Origin: Mediterraneibacter glycyrrhizinilyticus
Lineage (GTDB): Bacteria; Bacillota; Clostridia; Lachnospirales; Lachnospiraceae
Direction: 5' to 3'
Assembly (NCBI RefSeq): GCF_015560805.1
Contig: NZ_JADMSO010000007.1
Location: 1-64,000, forward strand
Length of the DNA: 64,000 bases
This document shows, in pieces, positions 8,902 through 17,447 of the stretch; position 1 is the stretch's first letter, and each line of letters opens with the position of its first letter. A program made the position numbers and the translations under genes. The notes below the pieces were generated by a model that made no database searches, had not been told where the DNA came from, and worked only from the letters and a program-made list of their open reading frames with translations.

Positions 8902-10444
8902 AAAAGAGGACTTTTCGTTCAAAATGAACGAAAGGTCCTCTTTTATGTTAAAATTAACTTGCGATGAAAATTTCAACTATAAATTATAATAATCCAAAAC
9001 AAGGATATTTACCACTGTTTCTTTCAGATTGTTTGGATCTGCTGGATCCTGTTTTAACATTTGACAGATTGATGGGAGGAATCGATTTAAATAAGTATCT
9101 GACAGATATTCCGGAGTACACAACTGGACGACTCAGATATAATCCGGTCAACATGTTAAAAACAGTACTTTTCGGATTTATGACCAGCGGCTACTGCTCC
9201 CCGAGAGAACTGGAAGACAACTGCAAAGTCAATATCAGATTCATGTATCTCATGGATCACCAGACTCCATCATACCGAACCTTTGGATATTTCATCAACG
9301 AAGTACTTCAGGATAAGATTGAAAACATTTTTAACGACATCAATCAAGCGATCTTCAACGAGGAGCATGTGGATTTGCAACATATCTACATCGATGGTTC
9401 CAAGTTTGAAGCAAATGCCAACAAATATACCTGGGTTTGGAAGAAGGCTACCGAAAAGTTCCGTTACAAGCTTTATGAAAAAATCACTGCGGAGATTGAG
9501 GAAATCAACAAAGAAATCGCATGGAGTGAAGTACAGATTTCAACGAATTCTGAGTATGTACCAGATTATCTGAATGAAATCATTGATCAGCTTCTGCCGG
9601 CATACAATGTACAGATTGGTGTAGCAGATGAATATATCGCAGTTGTTGACGTGAACCATTATCGTTCAGATATGGACTGTTTCATTCCTTTGATGAAGCA
9701 CTTCAAACAAACGTATGGCTTCTATCCCAAGTATCCTGTGGCAGATGCTAGCTACGGATCATATAACAACTATATTTTTTGCGAACAGAACGGAATTGAA
9801 AAGTATATGAAGTTTCCAATGTTTAAAAAGGAAACCAAGGATCGAAAGTATCATGAAGATCCATTTCGTGCAGTTAATTTTAGAATTGATGAACAAGGTG
9901 TCATGAGATGTCCTAACGATAAAGCATTTCATCTTTTATACAGAAGAAGTGTGAGGGGAAATCAATACGGACGCAAGGAAGAACTGTATGAATGTGAAGA
10001 TTGCAGTGGATGTCCATATGCAGAGAAATGTAAGAAAACAGCTAAAAATCGAACTGTTCGGATCAATCAGGAACTCACTGCAATGCATCAGGAAGTAATC
10101 GAAAACTTAGAAAGTATTCATGGTGCGCTGTTACGAATGAACCGTTCGATACAAGCAGAAGGCACTTTCAGAATCATGAAAAATGACCGTTGGTACAAGA
10201 GAATTGTCCGAAGAGGTATTAATTCGGTTAAACTAGAAGTTTTACTTGTGGCAATAGGACATAATCTATACAAATATCAGAACAAAAAGATGAGAAATAG
10301 AACTGCCGCATAGATTCAAAAAGAGAATCTCTATGGGGTAGGGGAAGTACGCCTTTTCAGCGTAGGATTCCAGCAATTTATGCACAATAAAAGCAAAAAG
10401 AGGGATGCGAAAAAACTCAATCGAGTTTTTTCACATCCTCTTTT
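8902..10444 (+). mobile_element. IS1182-like insertion sequence with hairpin ends
   Basis: One transposase gene lies between two long hairpins. The left one has arms 8902-8920 and 8926-8944 (19 bp, one G-U pair, 5-base loop), and the right one has arms 10396-10418 and 10423-10444 (22 bp with a bulge, 4-base loop). Both hairpins have outer arms starting AAAAGAGG, so the termini act as imperfect terminal inverted repeats of each other as well as self-pairing. I could not identify a target-site duplication, so the limits are approximate. The ends could also insulate the transposase from read-through transcription. Confidence 0.7.
8964..10313 (+). CDS. IS1182-family DDE transposase
   Basis: A 449-residue transposase. 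The N-terminal DUF772-type domain (about 30-120) contains YNPVNMLKTVLFGFMTSGYCS. The DDE catalytic core has a first Asp in YIDGSKFEANANK, a second in VADASYGSYNNY and a glutamate in QAEGTFRIMKND, with a C-terminal GHNLYKYQ motif. A zinc-ribbon-like cysteine cluster (CEDCSGCPYAEKC) lies near residue 345. It appears intact, so the element may still be mobile. Start choice: ATG at 8964, just after the left hairpin, with poor ribosome-site sequence, as is usual for transposases. Confidence 0.9.
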   Translation: MKISTINYNNPKQGYLPLFLSDCLDLLDPVLTFDRLMGGIDLNKYLTDIPEYTTGRLRYNPVNMLKTVLFGFMTSGYCSPRELEDNCKVNIRFMYLMDHQTPSYRTFGYFINEVLQDKIENIFNDINQAIFNEEHVDLQHIYIDGSKFEANANKYTWVWKKATEKFRYKLYEKITAEIEEINKEIAWSEVQISTNSEYVPDYLNEIIDQLLPAYNVQIGVADEYIAVVDVNHYRSDMDCFIPLMKHFKQTYGFYPKYPVADASYGSYNNYIFCEQNGIEKYMKFPMFKKETKDRKYHEDPFRAVNFRIDEQGVMRCPNDKAFHLLYRRSVRGNQYGRKEELYECEDCSGCPYAEKCKKTAKNRTVRINQELTAMHQEVIENLESIHGALLRMNRSIQAEGTFRIMKNDRWYKRIVRRGINSVKLEVLLVAIGHNLYKYQNKKMRNRTAA

Positions 10445-10591
10445 ATATAGGCAACGAGCCAAAGTCTGGGCTTGCCCGAGACCTTGGCGACTGCTTACAA
10501 TCCCGGAATGTGCCTTTTGGCACTTCCGGTGATTACGTCCGAAGACTGCCGCCCGATTTTCGCCGTCAGATTTCGGACATCCGTCAAATTG
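10445..10591. other. Non-coding GC-rich segment with hairpin, possible dispersed repeat
   Basis: Between the insertion sequence and the minus-strand AraC gene the base composition changes sharply. A stem at 10503-10529 pairs CCGGAATGTGCC with GGCACTTCCGG around a TTTT loop. Open frames exist in two phases but neither has a ribosome site or protein-like composition. From memory, similar segments give spurious short reading frames in related gut Clostridia, suggesting a dispersed intergenic repeat; this needs a search. Nothing else is seen in 10314-10395. Confidence 0.3.
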
Positions 10592-11455
10592 TCATGTGAG
10601 GTTCAGGACGGTTCGTTTATATTCGGAAACGGTCATTTTATAGTAGTTCTTAAAAGCGGCATGAAAATGATTGGGGTAGGAATATCCAAGCCGGGAAGCG
10701 ATTTCCGAGATCGAAAGCTGGTTTTCTTTTAAAAAGGTGACGGCGGCAGCCATGCGTGCTTCCGTCCTTTTTTGAAGAAAATTCTGCCCGTAACGGTTGA
10801 AAAGGATACGGCTTGTCTGTCTGGGGCTTAAGCCGAGACGGCTGGACAGTTCTTTCAGCGTAATCGTATCGTATTCGAGTAAAAAGCTGTCCTCGATCAA
10901 GATATAGGATTTGATCAAAGGGATCGGAATATAGGTGATCGCCGCATTTGAAGCAGGCTCATAATTTCGCAGGATCTTGACGAAAAACTGCATGAAAAGA
11001 GCTTGCAGCATGACTGCGGCGGCAGGACCGGGGCTGGAAAATTCCCGATGGATCTGCTCAAGCGTCGTCTGCAGATCGGCGCAGTCCTTTCCATACCAAA
11101 ACGGATAGTGTAAAAAAGACGCCATCATGGAAGCGCCTGCCGTATTTTTTTGCTTCGCATGCAATTTATCTATCCTTAAATAAATACAGTATTCATAAGT
11201 GGGATCATCGGGATCGGAATACTGTTGGTGTTCAATATGAGGACCGGTTGTATACAATATATCCGGATATAATTCGTAAGGACTTTGCGCGCTGATTAAA
11301 GTCCCTTTTCCTTTTGGAATAAAGTGGATCTCATAACTGTTGGAGCTGTGTGAATGTGACGGTGTATTCCATGTCTGACATTCATAGGTAAATTTTAGAA
11401 TACGGATCTGATAATCTTCTATGGAAAATGTAATGTTTAAATTGTCGTTTTTCAT
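10592..11455 (-). CDS. AraC-family transcriptional regulator (sugar dehydrogenase cluster)
   Basis: A 287-residue regulator with an N-terminal cupin-like sensing domain (HSHSSNSYEIHFIPKGKG) and a C-terminal double helix-turn-helix (LSSRLGLSPRQTSRILFNRYG, of which LSSRLGLSPRQTSR is the first recognition helix region, then ISEIASRLGYSYPNHFHAAF). The start has a GAGGT site 8 bases upstream. It is divergent from the amidohydrolase-dehydrogenase operon at 11612, and the space between contains three copies of an 8-bp motif (see 11482-11556). It is the likely activator of that operon. Ligand unknown. Confidence 0.9.
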   Translation of the reverse strand: MKNDNLNITFSIEDYQIRILKFTYECQTWNTPSHSHSSNSYEIHFIPKGKGTLISAQSPYELYPDILYTTGPHIEHQQYSDPDDPTYEYCIYLRIDKLHAKQKNTAGASMMASFLHYPFWYGKDCADLQTTLEQIHREFSSPGPAAAVMLQALFMQFFVKILRNYEPASNAAITYIPIPLIKSYILIEDSFLLEYDTITLKELSSRLGLSPRQTSRILFNRYGQNFLQKRTEARMAAAVTFLKENQLSISEIASRLGYSYPNHFHAAFKNYYKMTVSEYKRTVLNLT

Positions 11456-11481
11456 GGACTTTACCTCATTAAATCTGGATT

Positions 11482-11556
11482 TAGTACGAATTAAGTACGA
11501 AAAGCAGACATAAATATAGCAGATATGTCCGCTGTTCCTGTATGATTATCGTACTA
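11482..11556. promoter_or_regulatory. Candidate AraC-type operator: repeated TAGTACGA
   Basis: TAGTACGA at 11482-11489 is followed one helical turn later by AAGTACGA (11493-11500) in the same direction, and the first motif recurs inverted at 11549-11556, just before a TATAAT at 11564-11569 that would serve the plus-strand operon. Paired direct repeats spaced by a turn are typical binding sites of AraC proteins, and the flanking divergent AraC gene fits. Evidence is positional. Confidence 0.45.
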
Positions 11557-11611
11557 TAAATCCTATAATGAAAGCAAGAAAAAGATAAAATTTCGAGATA
11601 GGAGGATGTTT

Positions 11612-12490
11612 ATGATCATCGATGCACATTTACATCTCTGGGATCGGCAGTGCGGACGCGTAGATGAAAAACCGGTTTTTGCGCTCTGTGAGGGAAAAAG
11701 TAATTTCGGTGGGGAAATACGACAGATGATGCCGCCCTATATGCTGGATGGACGCAATACCGCAGAAATGTTGATCGCCAATATGAATTATGCGAGAGTC
11801 AGCGGTTGTGTGGTGACGCAGGAATATATTGACGGAAATCAGGATCGTTATCTGCTGGAATGTAAAAAGAAATATCCGGAAAGAATGAAAATCTGTTGTC
11901 TGTACGAGGAACGGGAGATCGACAGTGAATGGATCAGACAATTTGACGGGATCAAAATCTGCGCGGGAAGACTGAGAGATCAGAATCTGTTGCACCATAA
12001 GGAGATTTTTGCGAAAGCAGACCGGTTAGGGAGATTTATTTCCATTGATCTGTCAGATGGGGAACTCCAGGTAAAAGAAATGGAAAAGTTGATTAAGATG
12101 TATCCGGATTTACGAATTGCGATCGGTCATTTCGGTATGGTTACAACAAACGGGTGGGAAGAGCAGATCGCCCTTGCCCGGCACAAAAATGTCTATGTGG
12201 AGAGCGGCGGGATCACATGGTTGTTCCATAAAGAATTCTACCCATATCCGTCTGCGATTCAGGCGATCAGAACGGCGATCGGGATATGTGGTATAGAGAA
12301 AATAATGTGGGGAAGTGATTATCCGCGTACAATGACGGCGATCACTTATGATATGAGTAAAGATTTTATAGAAAAAACATCTGCGCTTTCAGAAGAAGAG
12401 AAAAACAGGATCTTAGGAGAAAATGCGAAAGACTTTTATGGATTTCCGGATTTGGATGTTCCGGAAAAAATAAGAAATATGGTGGAATAG
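11612..12490 (+). CDS. Amidohydrolase-family protein, probable sugar lactonase
   Basis: A 292-residue TIM-barrel metal hydrolase of the amidohydrolase-2 family (PF04909). The metal-binding HxH is in IIDAHLHLW at the N-terminus, a conserved His in IAIGHFG and an Asp in MWGSDYPRT. Related enzymes hydrolyse lactones (for example fuconolactone or pyrone dicarboxylate lactone) or decarboxylate aromatic acids. Two sugar-dehydrogenase-like genes follow directly (12-base gap), so I infer lactone ring opening between two oxidation steps. The ATG at 11606 abuts GGAGG with no spacing, whereas the ATG at 11612 has correct spacing, so I chose 11612. An alternative is a decarboxylase or general lactonase role. 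Confidence 0.78.
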   Translation: MIIDAHLHLWDRQCGRVDEKPVFALCEGKSNFGGEIRQMMPPYMLDGRNTAEMLIANMNYARVSGCVVTQEYIDGNQDRYLLECKKKYPERMKICCLYEEREIDSEWIRQFDGIKICAGRLRDQNLLHHKEIFAKADRLGRFISIDLSDGELQVKEMEKLIKMYPDLRIAIGHFGMVTTNGWEEQIALARHKNVYVESGGITWLFHKEFYPYPSAIQAIRTAIGICGIEKIMWGSDYPRTMTAITYDMSKDFIEKTSALSEEEKNRILGENAKDFYGFPDLDVPEKIRNMVE

Positions 12491-12502
12491 GAGAGAGGAA
12501 AC

Positions 12503-13708
12503 ATGATCGTAAAAGGTACATATTTTCAAAATGATGCAGAAAGACCGCTGGTATATGGAGACGTTGAGATACGAAATATACCGAGACAAAGATTGCGGGG
12601 AGAAAAAGAAAAGGACGGGATTCTTGCGGAAAGTGTGTTCGTCGGATTTTGCGGAACCGATCATACGCTGATGAATATGGGACGTGAGGGAAATTTAAAA
12701 GAAAAGTTTCCCGCAGGATGTGACCGGCTCGTCAACGGACACGAGGGTGTTGTATGGGTTCCGTCTGAGAATCGGTTTGCCATCGTATTGATCCGGGGAG
12801 GAAACAGCTATGATCCGACAAGATATACAGAGGAAGAGACGTATTTTGAATATGGGTGCGATCAGGCAGACGGATTGTTTTCCGACCGGAATTATTATCA
12901 TCCGGATATGCTGCTGAAAATTCCGGACGGATATGTGAAAGACGGGAAAATTCCGCTTACACTGGCAAAAAAATTAGTATTCAGCGATCCTTATGCGTGC
13001 ATGATCTTTCAGAGAGAGCGGATGGAAGACTTGGGCGAAGCACATAACTTTCGGGTGAAAATGGCGGAGCATCGGTGTACGGAGGCAGAGGCAAGAGAGA
13101 TTGCGAGAAAGGAAACGTTCCAAAGAGTCTGCATTTTCGGGCTCGGAACGACAGGAATGTTTATCGGGGATCTGATCCGTCAGAAATATCCGGAAGTAAA
13201 GATCGTCTTTGTGGCAAGAAGTGAGGAAGACAGCCCGAAAGTTTCGTTTGCATTAAAACAGGCAGGGGCGTCTTATGTAAGAAGTATTTATGATACAAAA
13301 GAAGAACTTGCAGATGCGATCAGAGAAAAGTTAGGCGGTACGGCAACGGTATTTATCGGTTCCAGCGGGGCGGCGATCGAGCATGAAATCGCATTTCAAT
13401 ATGGCGTGCTTGGATGTAACGGCATTTACAATTCGTTCTCTTTGGGACCGGAAGTAACGGTGGATACGATGCCGTTCGGATTTAAAAATCAGTTGATATT
13501 CGGATCGATCAACTTCCGGCAGGATCACATGGAGGAAGCAATCCGGATCCTCCAAAACAGCCGTTACGATGAGATCGTGGAATTGATCGAGAAAGAAGAA
13601 TTTACTGCGGATCCGATCGATGCGTATGAAAACAGAATTTACTCCAAGAGCGCGCCGATGAAAACAGCTGTTGTCTGGAATGAAACATATATCGACATGG
13701 AACGATAA
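12503..13708 (+). CDS. Glucose-dehydrogenase-like medium-chain dehydrogenase
   Basis: A 401-residue member of the medium-chain dehydrogenase/reductase family. The N-terminal catalytic domain has the zinc-site cysteine in GFCGTDH and the histidine-glutamate in NGHEG. The Rossmann domain has the nucleotide motif FGLGTTGMFIG (about 213-223). The shape, with GFCGTDH and a long catalytic domain, resembles archaeal-type glucose/galactose 1-dehydrogenases rather than alcohol dehydrogenases. It would oxidise an aldose to an aldonolactone with NAD(P), feeding the upstream lactonase. An unusual insertion near residues 100-185 (EETYFEYGCDQADG and onwards) sits between the domains. Substrate is inferred. 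Confidence 0.75.
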   Translation: MIVKGTYFQNDAERPLVYGDVEIRNIPRQRLRGEKEKDGILAESVFVGFCGTDHTLMNMGREGNLKEKFPAGCDRLVNGHEGVVWVPSENRFAIVLIRGGNSYDPTRYTEEETYFEYGCDQADGLFSDRNYYHPDMLLKIPDGYVKDGKIPLTLAKKLVFSDPYACMIFQRERMEDLGEAHNFRVKMAEHRCTEAEAREIARKETFQRVCIFGLGTTGMFIGDLIRQKYPEVKIVFVARSEEDSPKVSFALKQAGASYVRSIYDTKEELADAIREKLGGTATVFIGSSGAAIEHEIAFQYGVLGCNGIYNSFSLGPEVTVDTMPFGFKNQLIFGSINFRQDHMEEAIRILQNSRYDEIVELIEKEEFTADPIDAYENRIYSKSAPMKTAVVWNETYIDMER

Positions 13709-13735
13709 GCAGGATTTTTTAGGAGGATAGATGAA

Positions 13736-14800
13736 ATGAAAACGATTATGATCCCGGAACCGGGAAAAGTGATGATGACAGAGACAGAGATGCCGGAAGT
13801 AAAACAGGGGGAAGCGTTATTGAAGATACTGTATGGCGGTATCTGCGGAAGCGATCTTGGAACATACCGCGGAACATTTGCGTATGCAGGCTATCCGAGG
13901 ATTCCGGGGCATGAATTTTCCGCACAGATCGTAAAGATCGGGGAAAATGACAGAGGGTTAAAAGAGGGAATGATCGTAACATGCAATCCATATTTTAACT
14001 GTCAGAAATGTTACTCCTGCGAACGCGGGCTGGTAAATTGCTGTGAGTCGAACGAGACGCTGGGGGCGCAGAGAGACGGCGCATTTTCGGAATATATCAC
14101 AATGCCGGTTGAACGGATTTACGACGGAAAAGGATTAAGCCCGAAAAGTCTTGCTTTGATCGAACCATTTTGCATCAGCTATCACGGCGTGTCAAGAGCG
14201 GATATCCAAAAAGGAGACAAGGTGCTTGTGATCGGTGCCGGAACGATCGGCGTGCTTGCGGCGGTTGCGGCAAAGGCAAAAGGCGGAGAAGTGTATATTG
14301 CGGATATTGCGGAAGAAAAACTGCAGTACGCATACCATACATTTGGACTTGCGGGCATGATCAAAAATGACAGTGAAGAGAATTTCGCAAATCGTGTGCG
14401 AGAAATTACGGGCGATCATCATGGATTTGACGTATGTATCGAAGCGGTGGGGCTTCCGTCCACATTCCAAAATTGTATCGATGCGGCGGCATTTGGCGGT
14501 CGGGTCGTATTGATCGGCGTGGGAAAGAAAAATCTGGATTTCAATTTTACGATGATCCAGAAAAAGGAGCTGGATATTCTGGGCTCCAGAAATGCGCTGA
14601 AAGCTGACTTTACGGAACTGATCGATCTTGTAAAAGGAGGGGCGATCGACTTGGAAAAGATCGTGATGAATCCGGGAAGTGAGGATCCGACGAAAAAATC
14701 AGAATATGAATTGGATGAAGCGGAAGCGGCGTTTGAAGAGTTCAGCCAATATGGCGGAAGCAAACTGAAAGTGCTGATCCATTTCGCGGATCCGGAATAA
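13736..14800 (+). CDS. Zinc-dependent sugar/polyol dehydrogenase (MDR family)
   Basis: A 354-residue medium-chain dehydrogenase of the sorbitol/threonine dehydrogenase type. Catalytic zinc ligands are in GGICGSDLGTY and PGHEF, and the structural-zinc cysteines are in CNPYFNCQKCYSCERGLVNCC. The coenzyme motif GAGTIGVL is near residue 168. It could oxidise an aldonate (as in galactonate 5-dehydrogenases) or a polyol with NAD. It is the last gene of the three-gene operon and has an AGGAGG site. No transporter or kinase is in the operon, so the substrate must be delivered by other genes. Confidence 0.83.
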   Translation: MKTIMIPEPGKVMMTETEMPEVKQGEALLKILYGGICGSDLGTYRGTFAYAGYPRIPGHEFSAQIVKIGENDRGLKEGMIVTCNPYFNCQKCYSCERGLVNCCESNETLGAQRDGAFSEYITMPVERIYDGKGLSPKSLALIEPFCISYHGVSRADIQKGDKVLVIGAGTIGVLAAVAAKAKGGEVYIADIAEEKLQYAYHTFGLAGMIKNDSEENFANRVREITGDHHGFDVCIEAVGLPSTFQNCIDAAAFGGRVVLIGVGKKNLDFNFTMIQKKELDILGSRNALKADFTELIDLVKGGAIDLEKIVMNPGSEDPTKKSEYELDEAEAAFEEFSQYGGSKLKVLIHFADPE

Positions 14801-14809
14801 GAAAACGGG

Positions 14810-14834
14810 AAAAACATATTATGAGTATGTTTTT
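14810..14834. terminator. Bidirectional terminator between dehydrogenase and ANTAR genes
   Basis: AAAAACATA (14810-14818) pairs with TATGTTTTT (14826-14834). It lies where two convergent transcripts meet and overlaps the stop codon of the ANTAR gene. The stem is AT-rich, so terminator strength is uncertain. Confidence 0.5.
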
Positions 14835-15403
14835 ATGATTTCTTCGGCAATAATCCGTTTGGATATGCAGCGATTCATAGCTTGTTTTTCAATGTAATGA
14901 TGGGCTTCTGGTTCTGTGAATTTTAATTCATTGATCAGAAGCCATTTGGCTTTATTTACTAAACGGATTTCAGCCATTTTTTGTTCAATAGAGGAAGATT
15001 TTTTCTCAAATTGTTTCAAGCGTTCACGTGCACTCTCTAACCAACTGAGCGCATAAAGCATAGTAGGTTTGGAAACGGGCTTTGATAATGTGAAGATACC
15101 ATATTCGACTACTTTGTCATGAATTTCTTCGTGGAGATCATTTTTTACTAAAAGAAGAACGACAGTCTGTTTTTTGGTACAGGCATCGATTGCAAAGCGA
15201 GTGCCCATATCATCGGGGAGCGGAGCGTTGATGATGACAAAATCATAAGTTTTTTCTGCAAGGACTTTTTTTGCGGCACTGATACTGGTAACACTGTGAA
15301 GTGGAAAATATCTGGTTTTTGGAAGTATACCGGTAAAGGCGGAGGTAAAACTGTCGGTTGCAGATACGATCAGTATACTGTAAACACGTTCTTTTAAACT
15401 CAT
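14819..15403 (-). CDS. ANTAR-domain response regulator, putative antiterminator
   Basis: A 194-residue protein. A degenerate receiver domain (about 1-125) has D in VIINAPLPDD at the usual position and K in LSKPVSKP. A coiled linker follows, then a C-terminal ANTAR RNA-binding domain (about 135-192) with the conserved AKWLLINELKFTEPEAHHYI stretch. ANTAR proteins bind paired RNA hairpins and prevent formation of intrinsic terminators. It is the last gene of the glutamate synthase-glnA operon, and both divergent promoters of this region have terminator-like leaders, so I infer that it couples a nitrogen signal to read-through of both operons. Start supported by GGAGGAGG. No partner kinase is nearby. 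Confidence 0.87.
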   Translation of the reverse strand: MSLKERVYSILIVSATDSFTSAFTGILPKTRYFPLHSVTSISAAKKVLAEKTYDFVIINAPLPDDMGTRFAIDACTKKQTVVLLLVKNDLHEEIHDKVVEYGIFTLSKPVSKPTMLYALSWLESARERLKQFEKKSSSIEQKMAEIRLVNKAKWLLINELKFTEPEAHHYIEKQAMNRCISKRIIAEEIIKTYS

Positions 15404-15430
15404 GTCGTACCTCCTCCTTTGAAAAACAGA

Positions 15431-16642
15431 TTATTTATTACAATAAAGATTTAAGATTGAAGCCGGTATCAGTTCTTTGATAAAACAACTGTTTTTTGCA
15501 GCAGTACAAGCGGCTTTGAATGTTTCTGGCAGTTTTGGATATTTTTTCAGCGTGTCCGAATCCGCGTGATAGAAATTGATATTTGTTGCCGGAGGCGGAG
15601 TCAATTCTTTTTGCATACCCTCCATACATGCATAAATAATCAGAGCAAATGCAAGATAAGCATTTGTGGTCGGATCAGGAGAGCGGAGTTCCATACGGCG
15701 GTATTTTTCAACAGCGGCCGGAATACGGACAAGTTGTGACCGATTTTCATCGGACCAGGAAATATATAGCGGAGCCTTATTGGTTCCAAAGCGTTGATAA
15801 GAGTTTTCTGTCGGGTTAAAGAAAACAGTCATATCAGAGACTTTTTCCAGGATTCCGGCAATAATCTGATCCATGTGATCTTCTTTATCAGAGGCATTGA
15901 CGGATACATTAATGTGAAAACCGTTTCCCGGATGATCTTTTAATGGCTTAGGAGTGAAATCAGCAAAGAGTCCGTTGCGTCTTGCAATGGTCTTTACAAC
16001 CGTTTGGAATGTCATCGCGTTATCTGCAGCGGTTAGTGGATCGGAATAACGAAAATCGATCTCGTTTTGTCCCGGACCTTCTTCATGATGAGAACTTTCC
16101 GGATAAATACCCATCTGTTCTAATGTGAGACAGATTTCACGGCGGATATTTTCGCCCTTATCTTCCGGGGCAATGTCCATATAGCTGGCATAGTCGTAAG
16201 GGATATTCGTCGGTTCTCCCAGTTCATCTAAATAAAAAAGATAAAATTCCTGCTCTGCGCCAAAGAAAAACCGATAGCCCTTTTCTTCAGCATCTCGGAT
16301 AGCTTTTTTTAAAATAGAACGTGTATCACAGGCGAAAATCTCTCCGTTTGGATAGGTGATCGTGCAATACATCCGAACCACACTGCCGTGTTCCGGGCGC
16401 CAAGGTAAAGGCATCAGAGTATCCGGATCCGGATGCAGGAAAAGGTCGGAATGATTTTCATCTCCGAATCCGGTAATTGCAGAAGCATCAATAGCGATGC
16501 CAAATTCAAAGGCGCGGGGAAGTTCATCAGGCATAATAGAGATGTTCTTTTGTTTTCCGAATACATCACAAAAAGCAAGACGGATAAATTTCACGTCTTC
16601 TTCCTGTATATATTGGATGACTTCTTGATAGGAATATTTCAT
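15431..16642 (-). CDS. glnA: Glutamine synthetase, short GlnA type I-like
   Basis: A 403-residue glutamine synthetase joining ammonia to glutamate with ATP. The beta-grasp domain starts around IRLAFCDVFGKQKN. Catalytic signatures are the metal-binding AEQEFYLF, HHEEGPGQNEIDF, the ATP-site histidine in GNGFHINVS, and RRMELRSPDPTTN. It is shorter than usual type I enzymes (about 440-470) and lacks the C-terminal tail with the adenylylation tyrosine. It lies between the split glutamate synthase genes and the ANTAR gene on one transcript, and a second, unrelated type III enzyme (glnN) is divergently encoded. The two isozymes may serve different nitrogen conditions. Confidence 0.9.
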   Translation of the reverse strand: MKYSYQEVIQYIQEEDVKFIRLAFCDVFGKQKNISIMPDELPRAFEFGIAIDASAITGFGDENHSDLFLHPDPDTLMPLPWRPEHGSVVRMYCTITYPNGEIFACDTRSILKKAIRDAEEKGYRFFFGAEQEFYLFYLDELGEPTNIPYDYASYMDIAPEDKGENIRREICLTLEQMGIYPESSHHEEGPGQNEIDFRYSDPLTAADNAMTFQTVVKTIARRNGLFADFTPKPLKDHPGNGFHINVSVNASDKEDHMDQIIAGILEKVSDMTVFFNPTENSYQRFGTNKAPLYISWSDENRSQLVRIPAAVEKYRRMELRSPDPTTNAYLAFALIIYACMEGMQKELTPPPATNINFYHADSDTLKKYPKLPETFKAACTAAKNSCFIKELIPASILNLYCNK

Positions 16643-16660
16643 AAATCAACCTGCTTTCTA

Positions 16661-17383
16661 TTAATTTGCAACATACATCTGTTTATACGGATTTTTACTG
16701 TCGGGGGTGATGACGGTAAAAGGAGCCGATAGAAGATCATCAATTTGATAATTAAATGCGGAACAAAAATCGGATAAATATTCACGAAGTTCATCCAAAT
16801 CTTCCCGGGACGCCGGGCGGGCGGTTACTTGTTCGGGAAATTTTATATCGTGACAGTCGTCGCGTAAGAATATTTTACCGCCATGCATTCCTGTGCATGG
16901 AAAATTTCCAACGATCCGTTTTTTATTTCGTGAGAGTCCGAGAACGATGATGACCCCGCCTGCCTGATATTCCCCAAGAAAACTTCCAGCATATCCGCCG
17001 ATGATCATAAGAGGTTTTTTTTCTTTGTATTCTTTCATATGGATTCCGGCACGATATCCGGCATTTCCCTTTACATATATTTTGCCGCCACGCATTGCAT
17101 AACCGGCAGCGTCTCCGATATTTCCATGGATCAGGATCTGTCCCTCATTCATTGTATCGCCAACGGCATCCTGCCCATTGCCATATACGGTAATCGCAGC
17201 GTTATTTAAATACGCGCCCAACGCATTTCCCGGTATTCCATAAATCGTAAGATCTTTCTGAGACATTCCGGAGGCAAGAAACCGCTGTCCACAGCAGTTT
17301 TGGATCGTACAGGCGTCGTCTGATCTGCGCAATGCTTCATTGATTGCTTTGTAATCTAAAGTTTTAGCATCTATGATTTCCAT
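16661..17383 (-). CDS. Glutamate synthase GXGXG-domain protein (GltB domain 3)
   Basis: A 240-residue stand-alone version of the C-terminal beta-helix domain of glutamate synthase large subunits. It shows the repeated G-x-x-G-x-x-x-G turns, for example YGNGQDAVGDTMNEG, HGNIGDAAGYAMRGG and KGNAGYRAGIHM. It is a structural part of the complex that couples glutamine hydrolysis to 2-oxoglutarate amination. The frame extends to 17461, but the ATG at 17383 has a TTGAGGT site at good spacing and homologues start at MEIIDAK. It is followed 18 bases later by glnA. Confidence 0.88.
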   Translation of the reverse strand: MEIIDAKTLDYKAINEALRRSDDACTIQNCCGQRFLASGMSQKDLTIYGIPGNALGAYLNNAAITVYGNGQDAVGDTMNEGQILIHGNIGDAAGYAMRGGKIYVKGNAGYRAGIHMKEYKEKKPLMIIGGYAGSFLGEYQAGGVIIVLGLSRNKKRIVGNFPCTGMHGGKIFLRDDCHDIKFPEQVTARPASREDLDELREYLSDFCSAFNYQIDDLLSAPFTVITPDSKNPYKQMYVAN

Positions 17384-17447
17384 ATTATAACATACCTCAA
17401 CATACTTTTTTGTTTTTTTTTGAATAATAATGTGATTTTTTGAATTA

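Noticed and set aside
8767-8976. Minus-strand open frame of 69 codons across the IS left end
   Set aside because: Crosses both hairpins and overlaps the transposase start; no start signals.
10405-10732. Two overlapping plus-strand open frames (64 and 86 codons) after the insertion sequence
   Set aside because: They begin in the IS end hairpin or in non-coding DNA, lack ribosome sites, and one runs into the antisense of the AraC gene. More likely repeat DNA than genes.
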